Below, piece by piece: positions 1 through 9,441 of a stretch of DNA of 20,741 nt. Where the stretch lies: the NCBI GenBank assembly GCA_040905365.1, contig JBBDRQ010000065.1, forward strand, positions 1 through 20,741, written 5' to 3'. A model generated the notes under the pieces. That model was given only the letters and a program-made list of their open reading frames with translations, had not been told where the DNA came from and made no database searches. The first letter of the stretch is position 1; each line of letters begins with the position of its first letter. Both the position numbers and the translations under genes were made by a program. The stretch comes from JAHWKV01 sp040905365 (GTDB lineage: Bacteria > Actinomycetota > CADDZG01 > JAHWKV01).

Positions 1-329
1 GTCAGGGATCCACCAGCGACCCGGCGGCCCTGAGGGCCTGGGCGGACAAGTGGATAGAAGGCGCGCCGGCGAACGAGACCGGGGCCCTCTCCTGGGAGAT
101 GTTCATCGACGAGCGGGCCGGCAAGGTCACCTTCATCGAGACCTGGGCGAGTGCGGATTTCGGGAAGCACCTCCAGCACCTGACGACCAGCGGCCAGCTG
201 GAAACCCTCATGCAGGTCTACGAGGTTGAGCAGATCACCTTCCTCTCTCCCGTGACGGAGGAGCTCCAGCCGATCGTCGACCAGTTCCAAGCACTCACCA
301 TGGAGAAGGCTGCCGAGTACGCCAGCTGA
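1..329 (+). CDS. ABM-like (antibiotic biosynthesis monooxygenase fold) protein, 5' truncated
   Basis: The reading frame is open from the window edge (codons in phase with base 3) to a TGA at 327-329, so the N-terminus is missing. About 108 residues are visible. The stretch GALSWEMFIDERAGKVTFIETWAS followed by a histidine-containing helix (FGKHLQHL) resembles the dimeric alpha-beta barrel ABM family, where small proteins pack as dimers and often act as quinol or heme-related monooxygenases; many members have unknown substrates. The C-terminal helix after FLSPVTEELQ also fits actinobacterial relatives. No catalytic assignment can be made from this fragment. It is followed after about 107 bases by an MFS transporter in the same direction, so co-transcription is possible. 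The family call is from pattern only. Confidence 0.5.
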   Translation, partial: QGSTSDPAALRAWADKWIEGAPANETGALSWEMFIDERAGKVTFIETWASADFGKHLQHLTTSGQLETLMQVYEVEQITFLSPVTEELQPIVDQFQALTMEKAAEYAS

Positions 330-436
330 CCCGTGAATCGCCCTGCGGGGCCGCTGAAGATGGCAGGGGGCATGGGCCGGCCGGTCAGGGGCTGGGACCC
401 TGCTATCCTCAACGTTCAGGCCCACAGGAGGACCTC

Positions 437-1687
437 ATGGCCAGACCGGCACATCCCCGCCCTGACGTGGAGGCGGACATCACGGTCCGGCGGGCCACCC
501 AAGGCATCTTCGCTGGCGTGGTTCTGGCCACCTGCGGTGTGTTCGCCGCGGTGACGATGGCGCCGGTGGTAGCGTACGGCATCACCGGTTCGGCATTCCT
601 CGCAGGCACGCCCGTCGCCGCGGCGCTGGCGGGCGCCGGAATCGGCGCCTCCCGAGTGACTGCGCTCATCAGCCGCTACGGACACCAGAGGGCCTTCGCC
701 GCCGCGTACTTGCTCGGGGCTGGCGCGTGCCTGCTCGCTACCGTGGCGGTCGCCATCGCCAGCTTCGCTCTGCTGATCCTTGGCCTTGCGGGAATCGGCA
801 TGGGACACGCCGCCAACCAACTGGCTCGCTACGCCGCGGCCGAGCTGCACGCCGAGCAGCGCCGCCCAACCGTCATCGGGTGGATGGTGTGGGCACAGGC
901 CATCGGGGCGGTGCTGGGACCGCTGTCATTGAGCCCGGCGGGGCGCGTCTCAACGGCGTTGACGTTCCCGGTGGAGGCAGGTGGATTCCTGGTCGGCGCG
1001 GTGTTGTTCGCCCTCGCTGCCGCGTCGCACGCGCGTGCACCGCGTTACCGCGCAGCCGAACAGCCGAGCCCCGACGCTACCGCTCTGCCTGCCCCGGCCA
1101 TCTCGTCCTGGAGACTTCCGACGGTGCAGGTCGCGGTGGTGACGATGGCCGCCGCATTCGGTGTGATGTTCATGGTCATGGCCGTGACGCCGGTCCACGT
1201 GCACAGCGCCGGCCACGGCGTAGCCGGCGTCGGGGCGATCATGAGCGCCCATACCTTCGGCATGTTCGCGCTGGCCCCGCTGGCCGGTTGGTTGACCGGA
1301 CGCTTCGGCAGTCTCCAGGTCATCGTCGCCGGGCTGGCAACTCTTCTGTTCGCGGCCCTCGCCGGAGCTGCAGCACCGGCAGGATCCCAGCCCTTGCTGG
1401 CGACGGCGCTGTTCGTCCTGGGTTTCGGATGGTGTCTCGCCTTCGTTGCCGCCAGCGCCCTGCTGAGCCGGGGACTCGTCCCGGCCGTCCGTGTTCGCCT
1501 GCAAGGACGGGTCGAGGCGATCACATGGATATCCGGGGCAGGCGCGGCGTTGAGCTCCGGTCTGCTGCTCGGCCTCATTGGCTTCTCCGGCGTGAACCTC
1601 CTCGCCTGCGGCATCCTCACTGTGCCCTTCGCGGTCATCGTCGTGCAGCGCCGGGTTGTAGCGCAGCACCGGGTCGGCCACCCCTGA
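437..1687 (+). CDS. Major facilitator superfamily (MFS) permease
   Basis: This is a 416-residue, Ala/Gly/Val-rich polytopic membrane protein with about twelve hydrophobic segments in two halves, separated by a polar stretch near residues 195-225 (charged, Pro-rich, starting around HARAPRYRAAEQPS). This is the size and two-bundle plan of MFS exporters. Short positively charged loops such as SRYGHQR in the first half and TGRFGS in the second occupy the place of the family's loop 2-3 and 8-9 motifs. The start is the ATG at 437, placed by a strong AGGAGG at 426-431 with 5-nt spacing. The substrate cannot be read from sequence; drug or metabolite efflux is a guess. It converges on tRNA-Ala and is not part of the origin gene set. 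Confidence 0.8.
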   Translation: MARPAHPRPDVEADITVRRATQGIFAGVVLATCGVFAAVTMAPVVAYGITGSAFLAGTPVAAALAGAGIGASRVTALISRYGHQRAFAAAYLLGAGACLLATVAVAIASFALLILGLAGIGMGHAANQLARYAAAELHAEQRRPTVIGWMVWAQAIGAVLGPLSLSPAGRVSTALTFPVEAGGFLVGAVLFALAAASHARAPRYRAAEQPSPDATALPAPAISSWRLPTVQVAVVTMAAAFGVMFMVMAVTPVHVHSAGHGVAGVGAIMSAHTFGMFALAPLAGWLTGRFGSLQVIVAGLATLLFAALAGAAAPAGSQPLLATALFVLGFGWCLAFVAASALLSRGLVPAVRVRLQGRVEAITWISGAGAALSSGLLLGLIGFSGVNLLACGILTVPFAVIVVQRRVVAQHRVGHP

Positions 1688-1900
1688 AGTCGCCAGCGGT
1701 CGGTCGCCGTCCCCCGAGAGCGGCCATGTCCGGGGACCATCCTAGAGGGGCTCGAGGCCCGGCGTTAGACGGTGAGGCGGGCACGGTGCCTGTCGTGTTC
1801 CATGGGCCGCACGGCTCACTGGGCGGGCAGACCCCTTATGAAAGACTGCGACAGAAAACTACGGCCCCGAAGTAACCGATGTTCATCGGTCGCACCTGCG
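1688..1900. other. Convergent intergenic gap with two short hairpins
   Basis: No gene is supported here. A 6-bp stem GTCCCC/GGGGAC (1709-1714 with 1732-1737) lies just after the MFS stop. A perfect ACCGAT/ATCGGT stem with a GTTC loop (1875-1890) lies 10 bases beyond the 3' end of tRNA-Ala as transcribed. Either could help end transcription from its side, but neither is followed by a T-tract. The 10-mer CTACGGCCCC at 1859-1868 repeats the tRNA-Ala 5' end (1964-1973). Confidence 0.4.
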
Positions 1901-1973
1901 TGGAGCCGAGGGGATTCGAACCCCTGACTTCTGCCTTGCAAAGGCAGCGCTCTACCGACTGAGCTACGGCCCC
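1901..1973 (-). tRNA. tRNA-Ala (anticodon TGC)
   Basis: Read on the minus strand, this 73-nt stretch forms the full cloverleaf. The acceptor stem GGGGCCG (1967-1973) pairs with CGGCTCC (1902-1908), including one G-T wobble. The D-arm contains GCTC...GAGC. The anticodon stem CTGCC/GGCAG encloses the loop TTTGCAA, giving anticodon TGC. The T-arm contains GGTTCGAATCC. The discriminator base is A at 1901, and the following bases are CGC, so CCA is not encoded. It lies downstream of gyrA, tRNA-Ile and two protein genes on the same strand. Confidence 0.97.
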
Positions 1974-1993
1974 TCCGAACGACTATTGTAGGC

Positions 1994-3001
1994 TCAGTTG
2001 GCCCTCTGCAGGGTCGCCACCCGCACTCCCCTGGCCCCCAGCTCCGCGAAGTATTCCTCTGGGTCGAACACCGCGTCCGGGAAAACCACCCCCGATACCG
2101 AGGGTTTTGCCTTACTAAGCAAGCTCACCGCCACCAGCGGCGGGTTGACCAGCAGGTTCGGCAACTGGTCCGCCAACCCGTAGCTGGTGGTTGCCGTTTC
2201 GCCGTCCTTGCTGCCGGTTACATCCACCCGCAGCCCCGACCACGGTCCTCCGGACGACAACTTGCCCAACAGACCCAGTGCTCGCGGCTTGTGAGCATCG
2301 GGACCGGGCGAAGACATCGCGGCCGGCAGAGCGCGGGTGAGCGCGTCGGCGGCCGCTGAGGTGAGCGCACCTCGCACCACCATAGAGTCCGGGGCTCCGT
2401 CGCCGTACTCCAACATCACAGCTTCGGCATTGCGCGCGACGCGTACCTTCTTCCAGCCGATCGGCTCCGGAAAGAACACCGGCTTGGCGCCCGACCCGGC
2501 CTTCTCCACGCGCAGAGCGCCCCGACTGATCACGTGCGCCGAGCCGCCGAAGCGCTCGGCGGCCATCGCCAGCGCCGACGAGCCCATGGGGCCCTCCGAA
2601 GACGCCACCCAGCCAACCTCCACGCTCTGCACCGTGTCGAGCCCCCTCGCCGCCTTGGACAACATTAGGTTGGTAGTGCCCGGGGTCCAGCTCATTCCGG
2701 CGAGCACCAGCGACCCGTCGGCCTCCAACCTGCGGTTCAACTCGCGAAGGGCTTGAACCACCTCCGGCGATCCCGACGCGCTTACGTACGGGACCCCGGC
2801 GCCGGCGGCCGCCAAAGCCGCGGCTTGCTCCAAGGCTGGGTCGGTGGGGCCGATACCTACGGCTATGTCGACGTCCTCGAGCGCGGCCACCGGGTTGGCC
2901 AGACCGCCGCGGGAAACCGACTCGACCCGCGGGTCCTCGGTTAAAACGGTGGCGAGCAGTCCGGCCGCGCCGGACCCGCCGAGCAAGGCTACCTTGGTCA
3001 A
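1994..3001 (-). CDS. Saccharopine dehydrogenase-like NAD(P)-binding protein
   Basis: The protein has about 335 residues from the chosen start. It begins with a Rossmann strand-turn-helix (TKVALLGGSGAAG) and continues with DVDIAVGIGP and GVPYVSASGSPEVV, the layout of saccharopine dehydrogenase-type NADP-binding domains. LAGMSWTPGTTNLML around residues 118-132 matches the family's 'GM..PG.(S/T)NL' segment that precedes the second domain. Members act in lysine metabolism or as uncharacterised reductases, so the substrate is unknown. The frame could open at a GTG at 3052, but the TTG at 3001 overlaps the stop of the upstream small gene (TTGA) and sits directly before the Rossmann strand. I therefore prefer TTG and translational coupling. 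The gene lies between tRNA-Ile and tRNA-Ala. Confidence 0.72.
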   Translation of the reverse strand: MTKVALLGGSGAAGLLATVLTEDPRVESVSRGGLANPVAALEDVDIAVGIGPTDPALEQAAALAAAGAGVPYVSASGSPEVVQALRELNRRLEADGSLVLAGMSWTPGTTNLMLSKAARGLDTVQSVEVGWVASSEGPMGSSALAMAAERFGGSAHVISRGALRVEKAGSGAKPVFFPEPIGWKKVRVARNAEAVMLEYGDGAPDSMVVRGALTSAAADALTRALPAAMSSPGPDAHKPRALGLLGKLSSGGPWSGLRVDVTGSKDGETATTSYGLADQLPNLLVNPPLVAVSLLSKAKPSVSGVVFPDAVFDPEEYFAELGARGVRVATLQRAN

Positions 3002-3150
3002 TCTTGGCCGGGCACGCGGTCCGAGTTCGAACTGGGCACCGCGTCCTTCCACACGCCCTCGGGCGCCGGTGGGCTCTTACGCATCTGCGCAGCCAGGCCG
3101 GCCAGCCCGCCGGCCGCAACCAGCGGCAACAGCCATCGCCATTTGCTCAT
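2998..3150 (-). CDS. Small single-span membrane protein (50 aa), possibly DLW-39-like
   Basis: An ATG at 3150 opens 50 codons ending in TGA at 3000-2998. The protein starts MSKWRWLLPLVAAGGLAGLA, a short positive N-terminus followed by one hydrophobic helix (residues about 7-21). It continues with a short basic stretch (QMRK) and a polar tail containing EGVWKDAVPSS. Its stop codon overlaps the TTG start of the next gene by the four bases TTGA, a typical coupling arrangement that supports both genes. From memory, actinobacteria carry a tiny 'DLW-39' membrane family near gyrA and the Ile/Ala tRNAs; the helix followed by an acidic-Trp motif is reminiscent of it, but I cannot confirm membership. 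The ribosome binding site is weak. Function is unknown. Confidence 0.62.
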   Translation of the reverse strand: MSKWRWLLPLVAAGGLAGLAAQMRKSPPAPEGVWKDAVPSSNSDRVPGQD

Positions 3151-3197
3151 CTTCGAAGGCTAGCACGCCTCGGCGACGATCTATGGGGTACAAAGCT

Positions 3198-3274
3198 TGG
3201 TGGGGCTACCTGGAGTCGAACCAGGGACCTCAGCATTATCAGTGCTGCGCTCTAACCAGCTGAGCTATAGCCCC
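3198..3274 (-). tRNA. tRNA-Ile (anticodon GAT), CCA encoded
   Basis: On the minus strand the acceptor GGGGCTA (3268-3274) pairs perfectly with TAGCCCC (3202-3208). The D-arm is GCTCAGCTGGTTAGAGC, and the anticodon stem CAGCA/TGCTG encloses CTGATAA, giving anticodon GAT. The T-arm contains GGTTCGACTCC. The discriminator A (3201) is followed by CCA at 3200-3198, so the mature 3' end is genome-encoded, unlike the nearby tRNA-Ala. It begins 37 bases after the gyrA stop, the usual actinobacterial place for this tRNA. Confidence 0.97.
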
Positions 3275-3311
3275 AAGAGAATTGATTGTACTGGTGCGGC
3301 GCCTTTCGGGC

Positions 3312-5783
3312 TTACTCCGCCGCCTCGTCTGCCTCGTTCACCGGGGCCATAGCCGCGATCTCGACGGTCTTGTCCAGACGCATCACCCGCACACCGGTAG
3401 TGTCGCGCCCCTGACGGGAGATGTGCTTGACGGCCATACGGATCACCTGGCCGTCGCTGGCGATTAAGAAGGTCTCGTCGTCCACTCCTACCACCGCAGC
3501 ACCCCGGATGACGCCGCGCTGGCCGATCAACCGCGCGGTCTTGACTCCCCGGCCGCCCCGGCGCTGGCGCGGATAGCGGTTTAACCAGGTCCGCTTGCCG
3601 AACCCGCCGCTGGTGATAATCAGCAGCTCGCCGTCCTCGGTCACCACGTCGAACCCGACCATGCTGTCGCCTTCGACCAGCTTCATCCCGATGACTCCCC
3701 CGGCCGTACGCCCCATGGGTCTGACGTCGGTCTCGCTGAAGCAGATCGCCATTCCCTTCTTGGACACCATGATCAACTCGTTATTGCCGGAAGTAGCTTT
3801 GACCGTCTCGACCGCGTCGCCATCACGCAGGTTGATCGCGATGATCCCGTCTTTGCGCGAGGAGTTGTAGGCGTTGAACAGAGTCTTTTTCACGATGCCC
3901 TGGCGGGTTGCTATTACCAGAAACTGGTGCGTCTCGTAGTCGCGGGTGTCGATAACCGCCGCTGCGTGCTCGTCTTGGACGAAGGGGAGCAGGTTGCGGA
4001 TTGAGATTCCCCGCGAGGTGCGATCCTTCTCGGGAATCTCATGAGCCTTGAGACGGTAAACCTTGCCCCGGTTGGTGAAGATCATCACGAACGCGTGGTT
4101 GCTGGTGGTCAGCATGTGCTGAACTATGTCGCCCTCTTTGGGCTTGGCCCCGATCACGCCTCGACCGCCGCGGCCTTGGGTCTTGTATGTCGAGGACTTG
4201 ACGCGCTTGATGTAGCCGCCGCGGGTAATGGTAACCACCACGTCCTCGTCCGCGATCAGATCCTCGATGTTGAATTCGCCCTCGTCGGCGACGATATCGG
4301 TACGCCGGGCGTCTGCGAACTTTGCCCTTATCGCCAGCAGGTCGTCCTTGATCACCTGGTTCTGCAGCTCCCGGGAGCCGAGCAGGGCCTTGAGGTCGGC
4401 GATGGTCTTGGCCAGGTCTTCCGCCTCTTGACGGATCTTCTCCCGCTCCAAGCCGGCCAGGCGGCGCAGCATCATGTCCAAAATCGCGTTGGCCTGGATT
4501 TCGCTGAGGCCGTACCGGCCCATCAGCCCGGTTCGGGCCTCGTCGACCGAGGGAGCCTCCCGTATGAGGGTTATGACCTCGTCGATGTGGTCCAGAGCAA
4601 TCAGCAGGCCCTCCAGCACATGCATGCGCTCTTCGGCCTTGCGCAGCCGGTATTTGGTGCGCCGGGTGATTACCTCGAACTGGTGGTCTATGTAGTGGCG
4701 CAGCACCTTTTGGAGGGGCAGGGTCTGCGGCACACCGTCGACCAGCGCCAGCATGTTGATGCCGAAAGAGTCCTGCATCTGGGTGAACTTGTAGAGGTTG
4801 TTGAGCACAACCTGGGGGATGGCGTCGCGCTTTAGCTCGATGACGATGCGGGTGCCCTTGCGGCTGGTCTCGTTACGGCCGCCGGAGACGCCGGTGATCT
4901 TCTTGCTGTTGACCAGATCCGCGACCTTCTCGATCAGCCGGTCGCCGGAGACCATAAACGGCAGCTCGGTAATTACGATGCGCGAGCCGCGCTTGGTCTC
5001 CTCTATTTCGCAGCGGGCCCGCACCCGCACGATCCCGCGCCCGGTCTCGTAGGCCTCGGTAATGCCGGCGCGGCCCAGTATCACTCCCCCGCCGGGGAAG
5101 TCGGGACCCTTAATGATGGTGTTCAGGTCGGCGGAGGTACAGTCTGGATCCTCCAGAACCCGGATCGCCGCGTCCACAACCTCGCCGAGGTTATGGGGAG
5201 GAATGTTGGTCGCCATGCCCACCGCGATGCCGGTGGAGCCGTTGACCAGTAGGTTCGGAAAGCGGGCCGGTAGCACCGACGGCTCTTCGTCTTCGCCGTC
5301 GTAGTTGTCGACGATATTGACGGTGTCCTCGCCGATGTCGCGCAACAGCTCCATGGCCAGGGGGCTCAGGCGGCACTCGGTATAGCGGGCCGCGGCGGGC
5401 GGGTCGCCGTCAACCGATCCGAAGTTGCCGTGGCCGTCAACCAGGGTGTGGCGCATGGCGAAGTTCTGGGCCATGCGGGCCAGCGCGTCATAAATGGCCA
5501 TGTCGCCGTGCGGGTGATAGTTGCCCATGACCTCGCCGACGACTCTGGCGCACTTTTTATACGGGGTACCGGGCCTTATCCCCAGGCCTTGCATTCCCCA
5601 CAGAATTCGACGGTGGACGGGTTTTAGCCCGTCGCGCACGTCGGGCAGGGCGCGGCCGACAATCACGCTCATCGCGTAGTCCAGGTACGAGCGCTGGACC
5701 TCGTTTTCGATGTCTACCGTGCGGATGCCGCCCGGGCCCCCTTCGGGGGCGTCTACGCCGTTTAGGTTCTCGTCATCACCCAT
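3312..5783 (-). CDS. gyrA: DNA gyrase subunit A
   Basis: GyrA (823 aa) is the DNA breakage-reunion subunit of the A2B2 gyrase that introduces negative supercoils. The N-terminal winged-helix/tower region contains the active-site tyrosine in AARYTECRL (Tyr134, equivalent to E. coli Tyr122) and the quinolone-pocket helix HPHGDMAIYDALARMAQ (residues 90-106). The C-terminal beta-pinwheel carries the GyrA box QRRGGRG, which separates gyrase from topoisomerase IV. The position equivalent to E. coli Ser83 is Met95, while the acidic residue equivalent to Asp87 is kept (Asp99). The ATG at 5783 follows the gyrB stop with no intervening base, so the two are surely co-translated. Length is normal and there is no intein. 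Confidence 0.98.
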   Translation of the reverse strand: MGDDENLNGVDAPEGGPGGIRTVDIENEVQRSYLDYAMSVIVGRALPDVRDGLKPVHRRILWGMQGLGIRPGTPYKKCARVVGEVMGNYHPHGDMAIYDALARMAQNFAMRHTLVDGHGNFGSVDGDPPAAARYTECRLSPLAMELLRDIGEDTVNIVDNYDGEDEEPSVLPARFPNLLVNGSTGIAVGMATNIPPHNLGEVVDAAIRVLEDPDCTSADLNTIIKGPDFPGGGVILGRAGITEAYETGRGIVRVRARCEIEETKRGSRIVITELPFMVSGDRLIEKVADLVNSKKITGVSGGRNETSRKGTRIVIELKRDAIPQVVLNNLYKFTQMQDSFGINMLALVDGVPQTLPLQKVLRHYIDHQFEVITRRTKYRLRKAEERMHVLEGLLIALDHIDEVITLIREAPSVDEARTGLMGRYGLSEIQANAILDMMLRRLAGLEREKIRQEAEDLAKTIADLKALLGSRELQNQVIKDDLLAIRAKFADARRTDIVADEGEFNIEDLIADEDVVVTITRGGYIKRVKSSTYKTQGRGGRGVIGAKPKEGDIVQHMLTTSNHAFVMIFTNRGKVYRLKAHEIPEKDRTSRGISIRNLLPFVQDEHAAAVIDTRDYETHQFLVIATRQGIVKKTLFNAYNSSRKDGIIAINLRDGDAVETVKATSGNNELIMVSKKGMAICFSETDVRPMGRTAGGVIGMKLVEGDSMVGFDVVTEDGELLIITSGGFGKRTWLNRYPRQRRGGRGVKTARLIGQRGVIRGAAVVGVDDETFLIASDGQVIRMAVKHISRQGRDTTGVRVMRLDKTVEIAAMAPVNEADEAAE

Positions 5784-7679
<1,896 letters not shown>

Positions 7680-7834
7680 AATTGCCTTTCTGCAAATTCA
7701 TTGTGCCCGCCCGCTCTAAAACACCGTCTACAGCGCAGACGCGCGCGCTGTGAGGGTGCCGGTTCGCGAACTAAGGTTCCGCAACTCACGCGGGTGGGTG
7801 CGCCGGGACCTCTCGGCCCCGCGAAATCCCTCCA

Positions 7835-7840
7835 AGTATA
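7835..7840 (-). promoter_or_regulatory. Candidate -10 element for gyrBA
   Basis: On the minus strand the hexamer TATACT lies just after the dciA stop and about 155 bases before the gyrB start, giving a long leader. It matches the sigma-70 -10 consensus at five of six positions, but no good TTGACA is present at 16-18 bases upstream (CAGGGC instead). Supercoiling-sensitive gyrase promoters are common, but nothing here proves it. Confidence 0.35.
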
Positions 7841-7851
7841 CCACGGCCACC

Positions 7852-8343
7852 CTACCGGCCCTGGCTTCTTTTGGCAGCCAGCATAGCCCGACGCAAGGCC
7901 TCCGACACCCGTTCGTCAGCCACCGCACCGGCTACCTTTGCCACCCGCTCGGCCTCCTTCCCGCTAACCTTGATTCGTGGGTTTCCAGCCACCGGCCCGC
8001 TGCGCCGGCGTTGGGTCTCATTCTCCCCCACCCAGGGCTTCACCCACGGTTTTATCTGGGTAACCAGCTGTTTTCCCAAACTCTTGTTTATGCGGGAGAC
8101 TACCTCCCCCGACAGATATTTCATCTCCCAAGCCCAGGTTGAGGATTCCGTCCTTACTTTGAGCACGCCGCCTTTGAGCGAGCTCGGTTTGCACTTCGCG
8201 GCCACCTCCGGTCCCACTATCTGCTCCCAGGCGACAAACAGCTGGGCGGTCTCCTCCGGATCGGCTATACCCCATCCTTGAGCCAGGCGACGCAAGGTTC
8301 CACCGATGGGCGCCGGATCAGGCAACTTGATCCAACTTTCCAC
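7852..8343 (-). CDS. dciA: DUF721 protein, DciA-type replicative helicase loader/partner
   Basis: This 163-residue protein has the DUF721 core in its first half: GTLRRLAQGWGIADP, then LFVAWEQIVGPEVAAKCKPSSLKGGVLKVRTESSTWAWEMKYL, predicted as a KH-like fold with conserved Trp residues. A basic linker and a charged C-terminal tail follow. DciA proteins interact with DnaB helicase in bacteria lacking DnaC/DnaI loaders, and the actinobacterial homologue lies between recF and gyrB as here. The GTG start at 8343 lies 26 bases inside the 3' end of recF, implying translational coupling; an in-frame TTG at 8325 is an alternative start. The tail after residue 105 is rich in charged residues and probably flexible. 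Confidence 0.85.
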   Translation of the reverse strand: MESWIKLPDPAPIGGTLRRLAQGWGIADPEETAQLFVAWEQIVGPEVAAKCKPSSLKGGVLKVRTESSTWAWEMKYLSGEVVSRINKSLGKQLVTQIKPWVKPWVGENETQRRRSGPVAGNPRIKVSGKEAERVAKVAGAVADERVSEALRRAMLAAKRSQGR

Positions 8344-9421
8344 CTTCTACGAACAGGGTTTGGTCCGGATCCAAAGGAACGCTTTCCGCTGAGGTTGCCG
8401 TCACTATCGCCTGACCGGGGGTCCTCACCAGCTCCGCAAGCCGGCGCCTTCTACGCTCGTCCAGCTCGGAGAACACGTCGTCCAGCAACAAGATAGGCTC
8501 CTCTCCGTGGATGTCCGCGGCCACATCCCTCTCCGCTAAGCGCATTGCCAGCGACAGACTCCTCTGCTCTCCCTGCGAGGCATACCACCTGGAGGCTGCT
8601 CCGTCGAGGTCTATCGCCAGGTCGTCGCGGTGGGGGCCGGCCGAGGTAGTAGCCGTTTCCAGGTCCCGGCTTTGGTTGGACTCCAGCGCTTGCAACAACC
8701 GATGCTCGACGTCCGCTCGATCCCCCACCCCCTCCTGAGCCCACTCGGACTGATAGCAAAGCGCCGGCTCCTGACCCGCGGCCAACTGCCCGTAACGCCC
8801 GGCGATCGCCGGGCCCAGCTTTTGTAGTATCCACCTGCGGTTGTCAAACACCGCAGCACCGGCTGCCGCCACCTGATAGTTCCAAACGTCTAGCTGACGT
8901 AGCGCCCGGTCGTTGGTACGGGCTGCCTTCAAGACGCCGTTTCTTTGCCGTAGCGCTTTCTCAAAAGCCACCCGGTCTGCATGGCTCACCGGCTTGGCCC
9001 GGCCGGCCGCGTGGTCGAGATAGCGCCGGCGCAACTCGGGGCCGCCTTTAATAAGCTCAAGATCCTCCGGCGAAAACAATACTGCGGCAAGACTGCGCTC
9101 CTTGCCGCCGCGCCCCACCCGCTGTTTATTAATCCATACCTTCGTCCCCGCTCCCCTGATGAGCTGGGCATCTACCTCCACCCCGGTCGAGGCTATGACT
9201 CCCGTTGCCTTCAAGTAGGCCGTCTCCTGCTCGTGACGGATCATCGGTCCCGACGAGCTAGCTCTATGTGAGCCCAGCGCCGATAAGCAGTAAACGGCTT
9301 CCAATAAGCTGGTTTTTCCCTGCGCGTTGCCGCCCAGTACGAGGTTGAACCCGGCTCCAAACCCCACAGTGGCCTCCGAATAGTTGCGAAAATCGGTCAG
9401 TCTCAACCGATTTACCTCCAT
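8318..9421 (-). CDS. recF: DNA replication and repair protein RecF
   Basis: RecF (367 aa) is an SMC-like ABC ATPase that binds gapped DNA and helps RecO/RecR load RecA at stalled forks. Walker A is GGNAQGKTSLLEA (residues 30-42), the ABC signature is SQGEQRSLSLA in the C-terminal half, and Walker B with the D-loop is ILLLDDVFSELDERRR near the end. The N-terminus MEVNRLRLTDFRNY is typical of the family. The start ATG at 9421 is 20 bases after the dnaN stop, with only a weak GAG-type ribosome site, so translation may depend on dnaN. The 3' end overlaps dciA by 26 bases. Confidence 0.97.
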   Translation of the reverse strand: MEVNRLRLTDFRNYSEATVGFGAGFNLVLGGNAQGKTSLLEAVYCLSALGSHRASSSGPMIRHEQETAYLKATGVIASTGVEVDAQLIRGAGTKVWINKQRVGRGGKERSLAAVLFSPEDLELIKGGPELRRRYLDHAAGRAKPVSHADRVAFEKALRQRNGVLKAARTNDRALRQLDVWNYQVAAAGAAVFDNRRWILQKLGPAIAGRYGQLAAGQEPALCYQSEWAQEGVGDRADVEHRLLQALESNQSRDLETATTSAGPHRDDLAIDLDGAASRWYASQGEQRSLSLAMRLAERDVAADIHGEEPILLLDDVFSELDERRRRRLAELVRTPGQAIVTATSAESVPLDPDQTLFVEGGKLDQVA

Positions 9422-9441
9422 AACAACCAGCTCACTATCGG

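Noticed and set aside
727..1875. 382-codon frame overlapping the MFS gene
   Set aside because: It is Arg/Gly/His-rich with no domain pattern, whereas the other frame has membrane segments and a strong ribosome site.
4041..4835. 264-codon plus-strand frame inside gyrA
   Set aside because: It is an antisense shadow of the strongly conserved gyrA reading frame.
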